NCBI GenBank assembly: GCA_020444075.1
Contig: JAHLLR010000009.1
Location: 41,997 to 105,996 of the forward strand
Direction: 5' to 3'
Length of the DNA: 64,000 bases
Source: Deltaproteobacteria bacterium
GTDB lineage: Bacteria > Desulfobacterota > Desulfobacteria > Desulfobacterales > Desulfosarcinaceae
Part shown: in pieces, positions 43,518-52,639 of the stretch
Layout: each line of letters opens with the position of its first letter
How positions within the stretch are numbered: the stretch's first letter is position 1
The notes under the pieces: generated by a model
What the model was told of the DNA's origin: nothing
The model's database searches: none
The model's input: only the letters and a program-made list of their open reading frames with translations
Position numbers and translations under genes: made by a program

Positions 43518-45205
43518 AAGCGCTGGTTCTGGCAGCAGGGTTTGGCACCCGGCTGGCGCCCCACACCCGGACCTTTCCCAAAGCCCTGTTCCCGGTTGGA
43601 GGGATCCCGGTGCTGGGAAGAATGCTCTGCCACCTGAAACGGGCCGGTTGCACCGCCGTTGCCGTAAACGCTCACCACCTGGCCCATCAGATCCAAACCT
43701 ACCTGACCGAAAACCATTTCGGATTGCCCGTAACCCTGAGTCACGAGCCTGAAATATTAGGCACCGGCGGCGCGATCCGGCACCTGGCCCACTATTGGGA
43801 CGCTGATCCGTTCATTGTGGTCAATGCGGATATCGTCACGGACATTGAGTTGGCTGACGTTTATCGCCGCCACCAAGAGCAGAACGCCCAGGTGACCCTC
43901 GTCATGCACGACCGTGAACCCTTCAACCAGGTGTGGGTGGATGAACGGAATCGAATTACCGGATTCAAACGATTTTCCACCCCGGCGGACCCGGGTCGCC
44001 ACCGCAAAATGGCCTTTACCGGAATCCACGTCCTGGATGCCGGCATCCTCCGGCGCATACCCGACACCGGGTTCAGCGATATTATATCCATTTACCAGCA
44101 GATGCTCGATGAAGGCGTGACCATTCATGCCCATGTAGTTCGGGATCATTACTGGCAGGACATGGGGAGCCCAGACCGTTACCGGGATGCGGTGGTGCAT
44201 GCCATGTCGCCGGGCGCCTTTCAATCGGCCTTCCCCGACTACCGGGAAACGGCCGTCCATTGCCGTAGATTGTCCGGCGATGGTTCCGATCGCGGCTGGT
44301 TTCGCCTGACCGACGGCCGACACCAGCTGATCCTGGCGGACCACGGCATTACCACCACGCTACCGGGCAGCGAGGTCAACGCCTTCGTCAGGATCGGCAC
44401 CCACCTGCACACTTGTGGACTCCCGGTACCCCGTATTCACGCCTACGACGGATTCAGCGGACTGGTTTTCCTCGAAGATCTGGGAGACGACCATCTACAG
44501 CAGATGGTTCGAAAAGCGCCGGATGACAGCGGCGTCGAAAAGCGTTACCGAAAGATCATCGACACCTGGATGGACCTGACGATAAACGCAGCAGCAGGGT
44601 TTGACCCGGACTGGACCTGCCAGAGCCCGGCTTACGATATTTCTCTGATACTGGATAAGGAGTGCCGCTATTTCGTGGAGGCCTTTTTAAATGGCTTCCT
44701 TGGGTTGGCAGTTGTCTACGACGACCTGGCCGCAGAATTTGAAGCCCTGGCCCATCGCGCCATCGAGCAGGGCTTTACCGGGTTGATTCACCGGGACTTC
44801 CAATCACGCAACATCATGATTCAAGATGGCCGACACTATCTTATCGACTTTCAGGGGGCACGAACCGGGCCCATCCAGTATGACCTGGCTTCGCTCCTGA
44901 TCGATCCCTATGCGGGACTGAGCCCTGATCTTCAACAGCGGCTGTTGCAGTATGCCGCCGAACAGGTGGCCGGACGTTTGAAAATCAACCCGGATCAGTT
45001 CATCAGGGGCTATCGCTACTGCGCCGTCACGCGGAATCTTCAGATGCTGGGAGCATTTGGATTTTTAAGCCGGATCAAACAAAAAGACGCCTTCGAACGA
45101 TGGATCCCCCCTGCGGCAACCATGCTGGCCGGCCATATCCGTGCAGCCGATCAAAAGGCCTTTCCCAAACTGACCGCCATTGCCAAAAAGATTGGTTTGG
45201 GATAA
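43514..45205 (+). CDS. Fused sugar-1-phosphate nucleotidyltransferase and kinase (MurU-AmgK-like)
   Basis: The 563-residue protein has two enzyme domains. Residues ~1-235 form a nucleotidyltransferase: LAAGFGTRLAPHTRTFPKA, GTGGAIRHLAHYWD and VVNADIVTDIELADVY. Residues ~245-563 form an aminoglycoside-phosphotransferase-like kinase: IHRDFQSRNIMIQ and LIDFQGARTGP, the HxDxxxxN and DFQ motifs. The arrangement fits MurU (MurNAc-1-P uridylyltransferase) and AmgK (anomeric MurNAc kinase), which recycle MurNAc to UDP-MurNAc. Other sugar kinase/nucleotidyltransferase pairs are possible. A NamZ-like gene lies 3.4 kb upstream. Confidence 0.85.
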   Translation: MKALVLAAGFGTRLAPHTRTFPKALFPVGGIPVLGRMLCHLKRAGCTAVAVNAHHLAHQIQTYLTENHFGLPVTLSHEPEILGTGGAIRHLAHYWDADPFIVVNADIVTDIELADVYRRHQEQNAQVTLVMHDREPFNQVWVDERNRITGFKRFSTPADPGRHRKMAFTGIHVLDAGILRRIPDTGFSDIISIYQQMLDEGVTIHAHVVRDHYWQDMGSPDRYRDAVVHAMSPGAFQSAFPDYRETAVHCRRLSGDGSDRGWFRLTDGRHQLILADHGITTTLPGSEVNAFVRIGTHLHTCGLPVPRIHAYDGFSGLVFLEDLGDDHLQQMVRKAPDDSGVEKRYRKIIDTWMDLTINAAAGFDPDWTCQSPAYDISLILDKECRYFVEAFLNGFLGLAVVYDDLAAEFEALAHRAIEQGFTGLIHRDFQSRNIMIQDGRHYLIDFQGARTGPIQYDLASLLIDPYAGLSPDLQQRLLQYAAEQVAGRLKINPDQFIRGYRYCAVTRNLQMLGAFGFLSRIKQKDAFERWIPPAATMLAGHIRAADQKAFPKLTAIAKKIGLG

Positions 45206-45267
45206 CTGGATGAAATCTGATCTCCGTTTGCCAGCCTGATGGTATCAACAAAAAAAGGATAATATAT

Positions 45268-46095
45268 ATGAAATCATTAAATATAGTAGTCAACGGCCTG
45301 CCTGGCAATGTCGCTTCCATTATAGCCGGTCATGCATTGAATGATCCCCGGATCACCCTTCTGCCCTACTCGCTTACCGGTCCGGAGATCGAATCAGACC
45401 GGCACACCATCGCCGGAACCGTCATCGAACTCATCAAACCGGCCGACCGCGACAAAAAAATTGATTCCCTCGTCAAGCGGTACGGCGAATTCATCAGTGT
45501 GGATTTCACCCATCCCTCGGCCGTCAACGACAATGCCGATTTTTACTGCCGATGCGGCCTGCCTTTTGTCATGGGAACCACTGGCGGCGACCGTAAAAGA
45601 CTGGCCCAAACGGTGCTCGATTCAAGCATCTGTGCCGTTATCGCGCCCAACATGGCCAAGCAGATTGTCGGATTTCAGGCCATGATGGAATACGCGGCCA
45701 CCACCTTTCCCGGCATTTTCAAGGGCTATACGCTGACCGTCCGGGAAAGTCACCAGGCTGGCAAAGCGGATACCAGCGGTACGGCCAAGGCCATGGTCTC
45801 TTGTTTCAACCGCATGGGCGTTGACTTTTCACCGGAAGCGATTGTCAAGGAACGGGACCCGACGAGCCAACACGAGTTATGGGGAATTCCAAAGGCCTAT
45901 CTATCCGGTCATGGGTGGCACACCTATCGACTGGTCTCGCCGGACAGCACCGTGGTCTTCGAATTCCAGCACAACGTCAATGGCCGCGAAATCTACGCCG
46001 AGGGAACCATGGATGCGGTCTGTTATCTTGACCGGAAAATGAAAAAGGGGGAAAAGGGCCGGAGCTTTACCATGATCGATGTACTTAAAGCGTAA
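45268..46095 (+). CDS. dapB: 4-hydroxy-tetrahydrodipicolinate reductase, plant-like type
   Basis: DapB makes tetrahydrodipicolinate in lysine and diaminopimelate synthesis. The 275-residue protein has a nucleotide-binding start NIVVNGLPGNVASI, then VDFTHPSAVNDNADFY, FVMGTTGGDRKRL and the catalytic segment ESHQAGKADTSGTAKAM. FEFQHNVNGREIYAEG and a MIDVLKA end follow. The typical bacterial motif is ExHHxxKxDAPSGTA. Here the second His is Gln and the Pro is missing. As I remember them, plant enzymes share this layout (ESHQ.SK.DASGTA, FVMGTTGGDR). AAGGA precedes the ATG. Confidence 0.85.
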   Translation: MKSLNIVVNGLPGNVASIIAGHALNDPRITLLPYSLTGPEIESDRHTIAGTVIELIKPADRDKKIDSLVKRYGEFISVDFTHPSAVNDNADFYCRCGLPFVMGTTGGDRKRLAQTVLDSSICAVIAPNMAKQIVGFQAMMEYAATTFPGIFKGYTLTVRESHQAGKADTSGTAKAMVSCFNRMGVDFSPEAIVKERDPTSQHELWGIPKAYLSGHGWHTYRLVSPDSTVVFEFQHNVNGREIYAEGTMDAVCYLDRKMKKGEKGRSFTMIDVLKA

Positions 46096-46295
46096 ATCGG
46101 CCCGGGAACGCCCATTTACCGGCAATGTGGTCTTTTATATGGATCTGGGGTAAAGTTGGCGGGGAAGTGGCCGATTATAAGCCTGTACGCCCAACACCAA
46201 TGCCAACATCCAACGCCGGACAATGGTAAAAAGAGGAACGGCAGCAGGCGGATCGATCAACCGAGCACACCAATCAACCATTTGATGGGGGAAGA

Positions 46296-46754
46296 ATGGA
46301 CGTCAAATACATCAATCCATTTATCAAGGCGGTCAAGAAACTGTTCAACACCATGATCAACGTACCCTTCAAGCTGGGCACCCCCAGCCTGAAGAAAGGA
46401 AACATTCCGGAATATGAGATCAGCAGCATCATCGGCCTCTCGGGGACGGTGACCGGATGCGTGGTAATCAACTTGTCCAAAGAAATTGCCCTTCAACTGG
46501 TGTCGGCACTTATCGGTGATGAGGTGAACGAACTGGATGACGACTGCACCGACGCCATTGGTGAAATTGCCAACATCATCGCCGGCAACGCCAAAACCGA
46601 CTTTCCCTCCGCTGGCACCACCATCAGCGTGCCCAGCGTGGTGGTCGGGAAGCACAAAGTCTCATATCCGTCCGGTCTCCCCATCATTTCCATCCCCTGC
46701 CTTACCGACAAGGGGCAGTTGGTCATTGAAGTGGCCCTGAAAGAAAACGGTTAA
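46296..46754 (+). CDS. CheX-like chemotaxis phosphatase
   Basis: CheX dephosphorylates CheY-P. The 152-residue protein matches the CheX domain with FKLGTPSLKKG and, centrally, DAIGEIANIIAGNAKTDF, whose Glu and Asn (ExxN) are the phosphatase residues of the CheC/CheX/FliY group. It is a single domain, and no chemotaxis operon surrounds it. GGGGGAAG lies immediately upstream of the ATG. A strong terminator follows, and the 200-bp spacer to dapB shows no clear promoter. Confidence 0.88.
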   Translation: MDVKYINPFIKAVKKLFNTMINVPFKLGTPSLKKGNIPEYEISSIIGLSGTVTGCVVINLSKEIALQLVSALIGDEVNELDDDCTDAIGEIANIIAGNAKTDFPSAGTTISVPSVVVGKHKVSYPSGLPIISIPCLTDKGQLVIEVALKENG

Positions 46755-46815
46755 ACCACCGGCCGACGCTTTCCCCCGGCTCATTTTACCCCGAACGAAC
46801 AGAACCCGAAAAAAC

Positions 46816-46859
46816 AAGCACCCGCCCGGCCATGAAAGCCGTCGCGGGTGCTTTTTTTT
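46816..46859 (+). terminator. Strong terminator between cheX and alaS
   Basis: AAGCACCCGC and GCGGGTGCTT form a 10-bp stem followed by a run of T's on the plus strand. The mirror side starts with several A's, so it can also serve the convergent alaS gene, ending 104 bp from its stop. Confidence 0.9.
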
Positions 46860-46962
46860 CGGGGCCTGGCCTAAGTGCCCCTATTCATAAATATGATGCC
46901 CCCTCTGCTCAAGTTCTGCAAAAGAATGTCAGGTGAATGAATCTTTATCCGGCAGCAGGAGG

Positions 46963-49590
46963 CTATCCCTGCTGGATCAATTCTCGGGCTTTTTCCAGGG
47001 CCAGGGCCAGGTGTTGAGGCTGAGTGCCACCAGCCTGGGCCATGTCGGGTCGGCCACCACCGCTGCCGCCCACCACGTTCGCAATGTGTTTGATCATCCT
47101 GCCCGCATGGAACCGATGATTCAGATCCTTGGTCACCACCACGATCAGCAGGGCCTTGCCATCGGTTTCACATCCCAGAACCACGACCCCGGACTGGATG
47201 CGGTCCTTGAACCGGTCGGCCAGTTCCCGCAGGGCAGATGGTTTGTCAACGGTCACTTGCTGGACGATCGTGGTAACGCCATTGATCTCGATCGCCTGCT
47301 CACCGCTGCCATCGGCCTGAATTTCGGCTATTTGGGTCTTGAGCCGCTCCGTTTCTTTCTCCAGATTTTTCAGCGACGTCATCACCGACTCGACACGTTT
47401 AACCAAAGCATCGGGTTTATCTTTTACCAGGTGGCTCAACTGCTGGAGGATCTGGCTGGTTTTCTGAACATGGGTCAGGGCGGCGCTGCCGGTGAGGGCT
47501 TCGATCCGTCGAACCCCGGAGGCGACACTGGATTCCGAAATAATTTTAAACAAGCCGATGTTTCCGGTGCGGCCGGTATGCGTGCCGCCGCAAAGTTCGC
47601 GGCTGAATGTATCCAGGGCGACGACGCGAACCCGGTCGCCGTATTTTTCCTCGAACAGGGCCGTGGCACCGGATTCCATGGCTCGATCCATGTCCATTTC
47701 CTCAACTGCCACGGGGACATTCTGCCGGATGCGATGATTAACGAAGGTTTCAATGCGTTCCAGCGCGTCGGAATCGATCTGGGAAAAATGGGTAAAATCA
47801 AATCGAAGCCTCTCCGCCGCCACCATGGATCCGGCCTGCTTGACATGATCCCCCAGTTCATGGCGAAGGGCGGCATGCAGAATGTGCGTGGCCGTGTGGT
47901 TGGCGGCCACGGCGGCCCGGCGGTCGCCATCCACGGTGAGCATGACCGTCTGGCCGTTTTCCAGCCGGCCGGCTTTGACTTCCCCTTTGTGGATAATAAT
48001 GCCGGTGGGATCTTTCACCGTGTCGGATACGATCATCTCCATTCCTGGAGCCGTGATGGTACCGTGGTCACCCACCTGGCCGCCGGCTTCTCCGTAAAAG
48101 GGAGTGGCCGTCGTCACCACCTCCACCGGAGTTCCCGCATCGGCAGCGTCGACCCCTTGGTTGTCCCGGACCACCAGAACCACACGCGCTTCGCAGGCCA
48201 GGGTGCCGTATCCCACGAATTCGGGTTTTTCACCCGTCGCGCTTAACTGGCGGTAGGCATCGGAAACACCGGTAAAGGCAATTTTGGATCGAGACTGCTT
48301 GCGCTGCTCGTCCATGCACTGTTCAAACCTGTCGGTATCCAGAGTCATGCCCTCGTCCCGCACCACGTCGCGGACGATATCCACAGGAAACCCGAATGTA
48401 TCGTAAAGCTTGAAGATCAAGTCTCCGGGAACCTGGGTAGCACCCTTGGCACGAACTTCAGCCAGGGTGTCGTTGAGCACCCTGAGCCCGTTGTCCAGGG
48501 TTTCTGAAAAACGGAGTTCTTCATTTTCGATGACGTTGGTGATGAAGGCTGAAGCCGTCTTGAGCTCCGGGTAGGCCGGCACCATAATGTCAAAGACCAC
48601 CCGGGCGGTTTCGTGAAGAAAGGGTTTGACCAAGCCGATGTTGCGGCCATAGCGGATGGCCCGCCGCATGATTCGGCGCAGCACATATCCCCTGCCCTCA
48701 TTTGAAGGCAGGACACCATCGCCGATGAGAAAGGCAGCGGCCCGACTATGGTCGGCGATCACTTTCATGGCCACGTCGTCAGACTCCGTCTGGCCATATG
48801 GTTTCTCGGCCAAGGATGCGGTGCGCTGGATGATAGGGTAGATCAGGTCGGTGTCATAATTGGTGTTCACCTTCTGGATCACTGAAGCCATGCGCTCCAA
48901 CCCCAGGCCAGTGTCGATGCTGGGCTTGGGCAGAGGGGTCAAGGTGCCCGAAGCATCACGGTTGAACTGCATGAAGACCAGATTCCAGATCTCCAGAAAG
49001 CGGTCGCAGTCGCAAGCGACATCACAATCAGGACGGCCGCAGCCATGCTCTGCCCCCCGGTCCAGGTGGATCTCGCTGCAGGGACCGCAGGGGCCGGTGT
49101 CGCCCATGGCCCAGAAGTTTTCCTCCTCCCCCAGCCGTATCATCCGTGATTCCGGAATGCCGATGCGCCGGTGCCACAGATCATAGGCCTCGTCGTCATC
49201 CAGGTAGACCGACGCCCAGAGCTTTTCGGCCGGCAACCCATACCCGGTGGTCAGCAGATCCCAAGCGAAATCAACGGCTTTTTCCTTGAAATAGTCGCCG
49301 AAGGAGAAATTGCCCAGCATCTCGAAAAAGGTATGGTGCCGGGCCGTATAACCCACATTTTCCAGATCATTGTGTTTGCCGCCGGCCCGGACGCACTTCT
49401 GTGAGGTCGTCGCGCGAACATAATCCCGCTTCTCTTCACCGAGGAAAGTGCGTTTAAACTGCACCATGCCGGCATTGGTAAACAGCAGCGTCGGATCGTC
49501 CTGGGGTATCAAGGACGAACTGCGAACCACCCGGTGGCCGTGTTTCTGAAAATAGTCGAGGTAGCGTTGTCGAATCTCGTTGCCGGTCAT
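46963..49590 (-). CDS. alaS: Alanyl-tRNA synthetase
   Basis: AlaS charges tRNA-Ala and edits mischarged Ser and Gly. The 875-residue protein has the class II catalytic domain: HGHRVVRSSSLIPQDDPTLLFTNAGM, then ARHHTFFEMLGNFSFGDYFK. The tRNA-recognition region follows, then the editing domain with HTATHILHAAL and CGGTHTGRTGNIG (zinc ligands), and a C-terminal C-Ala domain. Length is canonical. GGAG precedes the ATG. It follows recA by 65 bp with no recX gene between, an arrangement found in some but not all relatives. Confidence 0.97.
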   Translation of the reverse strand: MTGNEIRQRYLDYFQKHGHRVVRSSSLIPQDDPTLLFTNAGMVQFKRTFLGEEKRDYVRATTSQKCVRAGGKHNDLENVGYTARHHTFFEMLGNFSFGDYFKEKAVDFAWDLLTTGYGLPAEKLWASVYLDDDEAYDLWHRRIGIPESRMIRLGEEENFWAMGDTGPCGPCSEIHLDRGAEHGCGRPDCDVACDCDRFLEIWNLVFMQFNRDASGTLTPLPKPSIDTGLGLERMASVIQKVNTNYDTDLIYPIIQRTASLAEKPYGQTESDDVAMKVIADHSRAAAFLIGDGVLPSNEGRGYVLRRIMRRAIRYGRNIGLVKPFLHETARVVFDIMVPAYPELKTASAFITNVIENEELRFSETLDNGLRVLNDTLAEVRAKGATQVPGDLIFKLYDTFGFPVDIVRDVVRDEGMTLDTDRFEQCMDEQRKQSRSKIAFTGVSDAYRQLSATGEKPEFVGYGTLACEARVVLVVRDNQGVDAADAGTPVEVVTTATPFYGEAGGQVGDHGTITAPGMEMIVSDTVKDPTGIIIHKGEVKAGRLENGQTVMLTVDGDRRAAVAANHTATHILHAALRHELGDHVKQAGSMVAAERLRFDFTHFSQIDSDALERIETFVNHRIRQNVPVAVEEMDMDRAMESGATALFEEKYGDRVRVVALDTFSRELCGGTHTGRTGNIGLFKIISESSVASGVRRIEALTGSAALTHVQKTSQILQQLSHLVKDKPDALVKRVESVMTSLKNLEKETERLKTQIAEIQADGSGEQAIEINGVTTIVQQVTVDKPSALRELADRFKDRIQSGVVVLGCETDGKALLIVVVTKDLNHRFHAGRMIKHIANVVGGSGGGRPDMAQAGGTQPQHLALALEKARELIQQG

Positions 49591-49655
49591 AACCGTCTCC
49601 TAAAGGATCAATCGCGGTACCCGGGCCAGCCTGCCTGGCTTGGTGGGGTCAGCGG

Positions 49656-50693
49656 CTATTTCTTGTCTGTTTTTTCCGTTTTCGCTTCTGCTTTGGGTAT
49701 CAGCAGGCCTACCGCCTCCCGCACCTTCACATCGATGGTTTCGAAAAGGTCGGGATTGTCCTGGAAGAATTTTTTCACGTTTTCGCGCCCCTGTCCGATC
49801 CGTTCGCCATTGTAGGAATACCAGGATCCGCTTTTGTCGATAATGCCGGCATTGACGCCCACGTCCAGCAGATCGCCTGACCGCGAGATGCCCTCCCCGT
49901 ACATAATGTCAAATTCCGCCTCCTTGAAAGGCGGGGCCATCTTGTTTTTGACCACCTTGACCCGGGTCCGGTTCCCCACAACGTCCTGCCCGTCTTTGAT
50001 GGCGCCGATGCGACGGATGTCCAACCGAACAGAGGAATAAAATTTCAGGGCATTGCCGCCGGTGGTGGTCTCCGGGTTGCCGAACATGACGCCAATCTTC
50101 ATGCGGATCTGGTTAATGAATATCACCGAGGTCATGGTCTTTCCAATGGTGCCGGTCAGTTTTCTCAAAGCCTGGGACATGAGGCGGGCCTGCAGCCCCA
50201 TGTGGGAGTCACCCATCTCTCCTTCAATCTCCGCCCGGGGGACCAGGGCGGCCACACTGTCGATCACCATCACGTCGATGGCGCCGCTACGCACGAGCAT
50301 GTCGGCGATTTCCAGGGCCTGCTCACCGGTGTCGGGCTGGGAAACCAGCAGTTCATCGCAGTTAACGCCCATCTTGCGGGCATAACTGGTGTCCAGGGCA
50401 TGTTCGGCGTCGATAAAGGCCGCGATGCCACCCTGTTTTTGCGCGTTGGCCACGGCGTGAAGGGCCAGGGTCGTCTTTCCCGATGACTCGGGACCGAAAA
50501 TTTCGATCACGCGGCCGCGGGGCAGCCCGCCGATCCCAAGGGCTCGGTCCAGCTCAATGGATCCGCTGGAGATCACGGGAATATTTACGACGGGGCGGGA
50601 CCCCAGTTTCATGATGGCGCCCTTGCCGAACTGACGCTCGATTTGCCCCATGGCGGAGTCTACCGCCTTGGTTTTATCCGGTGAAATGGTCAT
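49656..50693 (-). CDS. recA: Recombinase RecA
   Basis: RecA pairs homologous DNA and activates the SOS response. The 345-residue protein has the N-terminal helix, [20 protein letters not shown] (Walker A), [36 protein letters not shown] and the C-terminal DNA-contact region. I placed the start at ATG 50693 ([11 protein letters not shown]) with GGAGG 5 nt upstream. The frame runs on to 50765 but those residues do not belong to RecA. I found no clear LexA box in the upstream 150 bp by eye. Confidence 0.97.
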   Translation of the reverse strand: MTISPDKTKAVDSAMGQIERQFGKGAIMKLGSRPVVNIPVISSGSIELDRALGIGGLPRGRVIEIFGPESSGKTTLALHAVANAQKQGGIAAFIDAEHALDTSYARKMGVNCDELLVSQPDTGEQALEIADMLVRSGAIDVMVIDSVAALVPRAEIEGEMGDSHMGLQARLMSQALRKLTGTIGKTMTSVIFINQIRMKIGVMFGNPETTTGGNALKFYSSVRLDIRRIGAIKDGQDVVGNRTRVKVVKNKMAPPFKEAEFDIMYGEGISRSGDLLDVGVNAGIIDKSGSWYSYNGERIGQGRENVKKFFQDNPDLFETIDVKVREAVGLLIPKAEAKTEKTDKK

Positions 50694-50846
50694 GCAGTCC
50701 TCCCATGTGGTGACAGGGTGTAAGATCTTTATTGAACGCCTCCTTCGGCAAACTGAAAGAGGCACACAGCAACCTATTCCCGGCGTGGTCGATGTGCGGT
50801 TCGATCAGCCGGACCGATACGGATTTCATGAACAGCCAAGGGGTTT

Positions 50847-51419
50847 CTATATCGCCAGATGCGAGGTGTGCAGCAGGGAATATTCAGGCCCATTGGATTT
50901 GAGAATGCTTTTAAAGAGCACCAGTCGATCGACCTGGAATCCATCTGACGCGGCGTCTTTCAGTAGGTCCAGGGATGCGCCGATCATTTTCGCATCCGTC
51001 CAGTGACGGATCCGACCGATGGTCAGGTGAGCGCCGAAGTCACGGGACTCCCTGCGGAAGCCAACCGATTCCATACCGGATTCAAGGGTTGCCTGAATCG
51101 CCTTCAATCGGTCGAGGTCACCCGCCAGTCCCACCCAAAGCACCCTCGCACGGCGCAGGTTCGGAAAGACACCGATCCCCTTTGCCGCCAGCGAAAAAGG
51201 ACGGATCATTCCAGCGGCTGCATCCATCTGAGCGGCAACTTCAGGAACCCGGGACGGATCGATATCTCCAAGAAACTTCAGGGTCAAATGAATGTTCTTC
51301 GCGGCCACCCAACGGATGTTCACTCCCCGCAATTGAAGCTGTGCCTGAACCTGTCGAAGAAAAACGGCCACAGAATCAGGAACCAATACGGCAACAAAGG
51401 CGCGCAGGGTCTGTTGCAT
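50847..51419 (-). CDS. thpR: RNA 2',3'-cyclic phosphodiesterase
   Basis: ThpR is a 2H-superfamily phosphoesterase that opens 2',3'-cyclic RNA ends. The 190-residue protein keeps both HxTx motifs: NIHLTLKFLGDID near residue 47 and AHLTIGRIRHW in the second half. The start at ATG 51419 (MQQTLRAFVAV) begins at the usual point for the family. A TTG at 51449 would extend it. It lies between the DUF39 and recA genes, an arrangement I recall from other delta-proteobacteria. Confidence 0.92.
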   Translation of the reverse strand: MQQTLRAFVAVLVPDSVAVFLRQVQAQLQLRGVNIRWVAAKNIHLTLKFLGDIDPSRVPEVAAQMDAAAGMIRPFSLAAKGIGVFPNLRRARVLWVGLAGDLDRLKAIQATLESGMESVGFRRESRDFGAHLTIGRIRHWTDAKMIGASLDLLKDAASDGFQVDRLVLFKSILKSNGPEYSLLHTSHLAI

Positions 51420-51455
51420 GTCGACTGCGTTGCTCTCCGGTATCTGCAATGGATA

Positions 51456-52625
51456 TCAGGCAGCAGGGAGGGTGAACTGGGGGGTGCCCAATTCAAATGT
51501 GCCTGCCGCAATCCATTGTTTCAGCGTTTCGGCGATTTGTCGGGCCTTGACCATGCTGGAGAGCGGAACCGAGGGGATGGTTTTTCCTTTTACGGTAATG
51601 AAGCCGCTCTTCAGCTCCGCATAGCTGACCTGGCCCAAATTGCTTGTTTTACCCTTGGGGTAGTCGTTGCCATAGTCCACAATCTGGGTAAAGATTTCCG
51701 CGTCTGAAACCGCCGTAAATCTGGCCATCTCCTCATTGAGAATGGGAATGGGGACACCCAGTCCCACCGCCAGTGAACACCCGTACCCCTGGATGCTGAC
51801 GCCCACCAGCCAGTCCGGGCTCATCTGTTGCATGTCGCCCATCACCCACAATGTTCCCGCCGGGTTCAAGGGTGTACCATTCTCGGCCCGTTTCACCCCC
51901 GGACGGTGCTGGGTGCCGTGCCAGGTGACATAGCCGACGCCGCCGCCCAGAAAAATCCGTGTGCCCAGCCCGATAGTTCGATAATAGGGGTCGTTGAATA
52001 ACGGGCTCAACTGGCCGGCTGAGCAGTAGTTCGCGTTGCCGCCCCTGGGTTTAAGCGCTCCCATGTATGTATAGACGGTTTTATTGGTAAGATTGACCGC
52101 GCAATTGTAATTCTGGTATCCGTTTCTCGGGTTGCACAAGGTGGCCTGGGGCAACGATTTCAGAGTCACGATCTTCTCATATTCCCTGCTGGGATAGCAA
52201 TCCGTCCCGTAGGCGGTGGCTTTGATATGCACCTTCTTGCCTGCCACCAGATCCTGCAGAACGTGGCCGCCGCCGTAAAGGAATTCGCCGGGATAGACCT
52301 TGTTCAGGGGATCGTCTTCGCACGGTTCGGTGGCCCCGAGGTAACAGTCCACCGCGGCTATCCCCCCGTAGGCCGGCACATTGTTGATCCACACCTTGGC
52401 GGCTTTGGTCCCCGGCGCCGAGTGCCCGAAATTGATGAAAGCACCTGATGAGCACATGGGTGCGAAGGTGCCGGTGGTTACCACATCCACCTCGTGGGCG
52501 GCCTCTTCCGGGCCGTTTGCTGCAACGATGTCGATCATCTCCTCGGCAGTGACGACAACGACATCGCCGGACCTGATTTTATCGTTGATCTGCTGATAGG
52601 TTTTTTGAACCTTAAAACTTCCCAT
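51456..52625 (-). CDS. DUF39 homocysteine-biosynthesis protein
   Basis: DUF39 proteins carry sulfur onto aspartate semialdehyde to make homocysteine in anaerobes. In methanogens they act with a NIL/ferredoxin partner. The 389-residue protein matches the family: TTGTFAPMCSSGAFINFGHS, NNVPAYGGIAAVDCYLGATE, LQDLVAGKKVHIKATAYGTDC and NYNCAVNLTNKT. Several cysteines (CSSG, YGTDC) are potential persulfide sites. No CBS domain is fused and no NIL/ferredoxin gene is nearby, so the partner must be encoded elsewhere or differ. It lies between the M23 peptidase and thpR genes. Confidence 0.88.
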   Translation of the reverse strand: MGSFKVQKTYQQINDKIRSGDVVVVTAEEMIDIVAANGPEEAAHEVDVVTTGTFAPMCSSGAFINFGHSAPGTKAAKVWINNVPAYGGIAAVDCYLGATEPCEDDPLNKVYPGEFLYGGGHVLQDLVAGKKVHIKATAYGTDCYPSREYEKIVTLKSLPQATLCNPRNGYQNYNCAVNLTNKTVYTYMGALKPRGGNANYCSAGQLSPLFNDPYYRTIGLGTRIFLGGGVGYVTWHGTQHRPGVKRAENGTPLNPAGTLWVMGDMQQMSPDWLVGVSIQGYGCSLAVGLGVPIPILNEEMARFTAVSDAEIFTQIVDYGNDYPKGKTSNLGQVSYAELKSGFITVKGKTIPSVPLSSMVKARQIAETLKQWIAAGTFELGTPQFTLPAA

Positions 52626-52639
52626 GCCGTTGCATGCTC

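Noticed and set aside
46933..48246. Open frame of 437 codons on the plus strand, antisense to alaS
   Set aside because: It is a shadow of alaS. Composition follows alaS codon positions and no start signal is present.
50694..50846. LexA/SOS box upstream of recA
   Set aside because: I looked for GAAC-N4-GTTC and CTGT-N8-ACAG type palindromes and found none, though delta-proteobacterial LexA sites vary.
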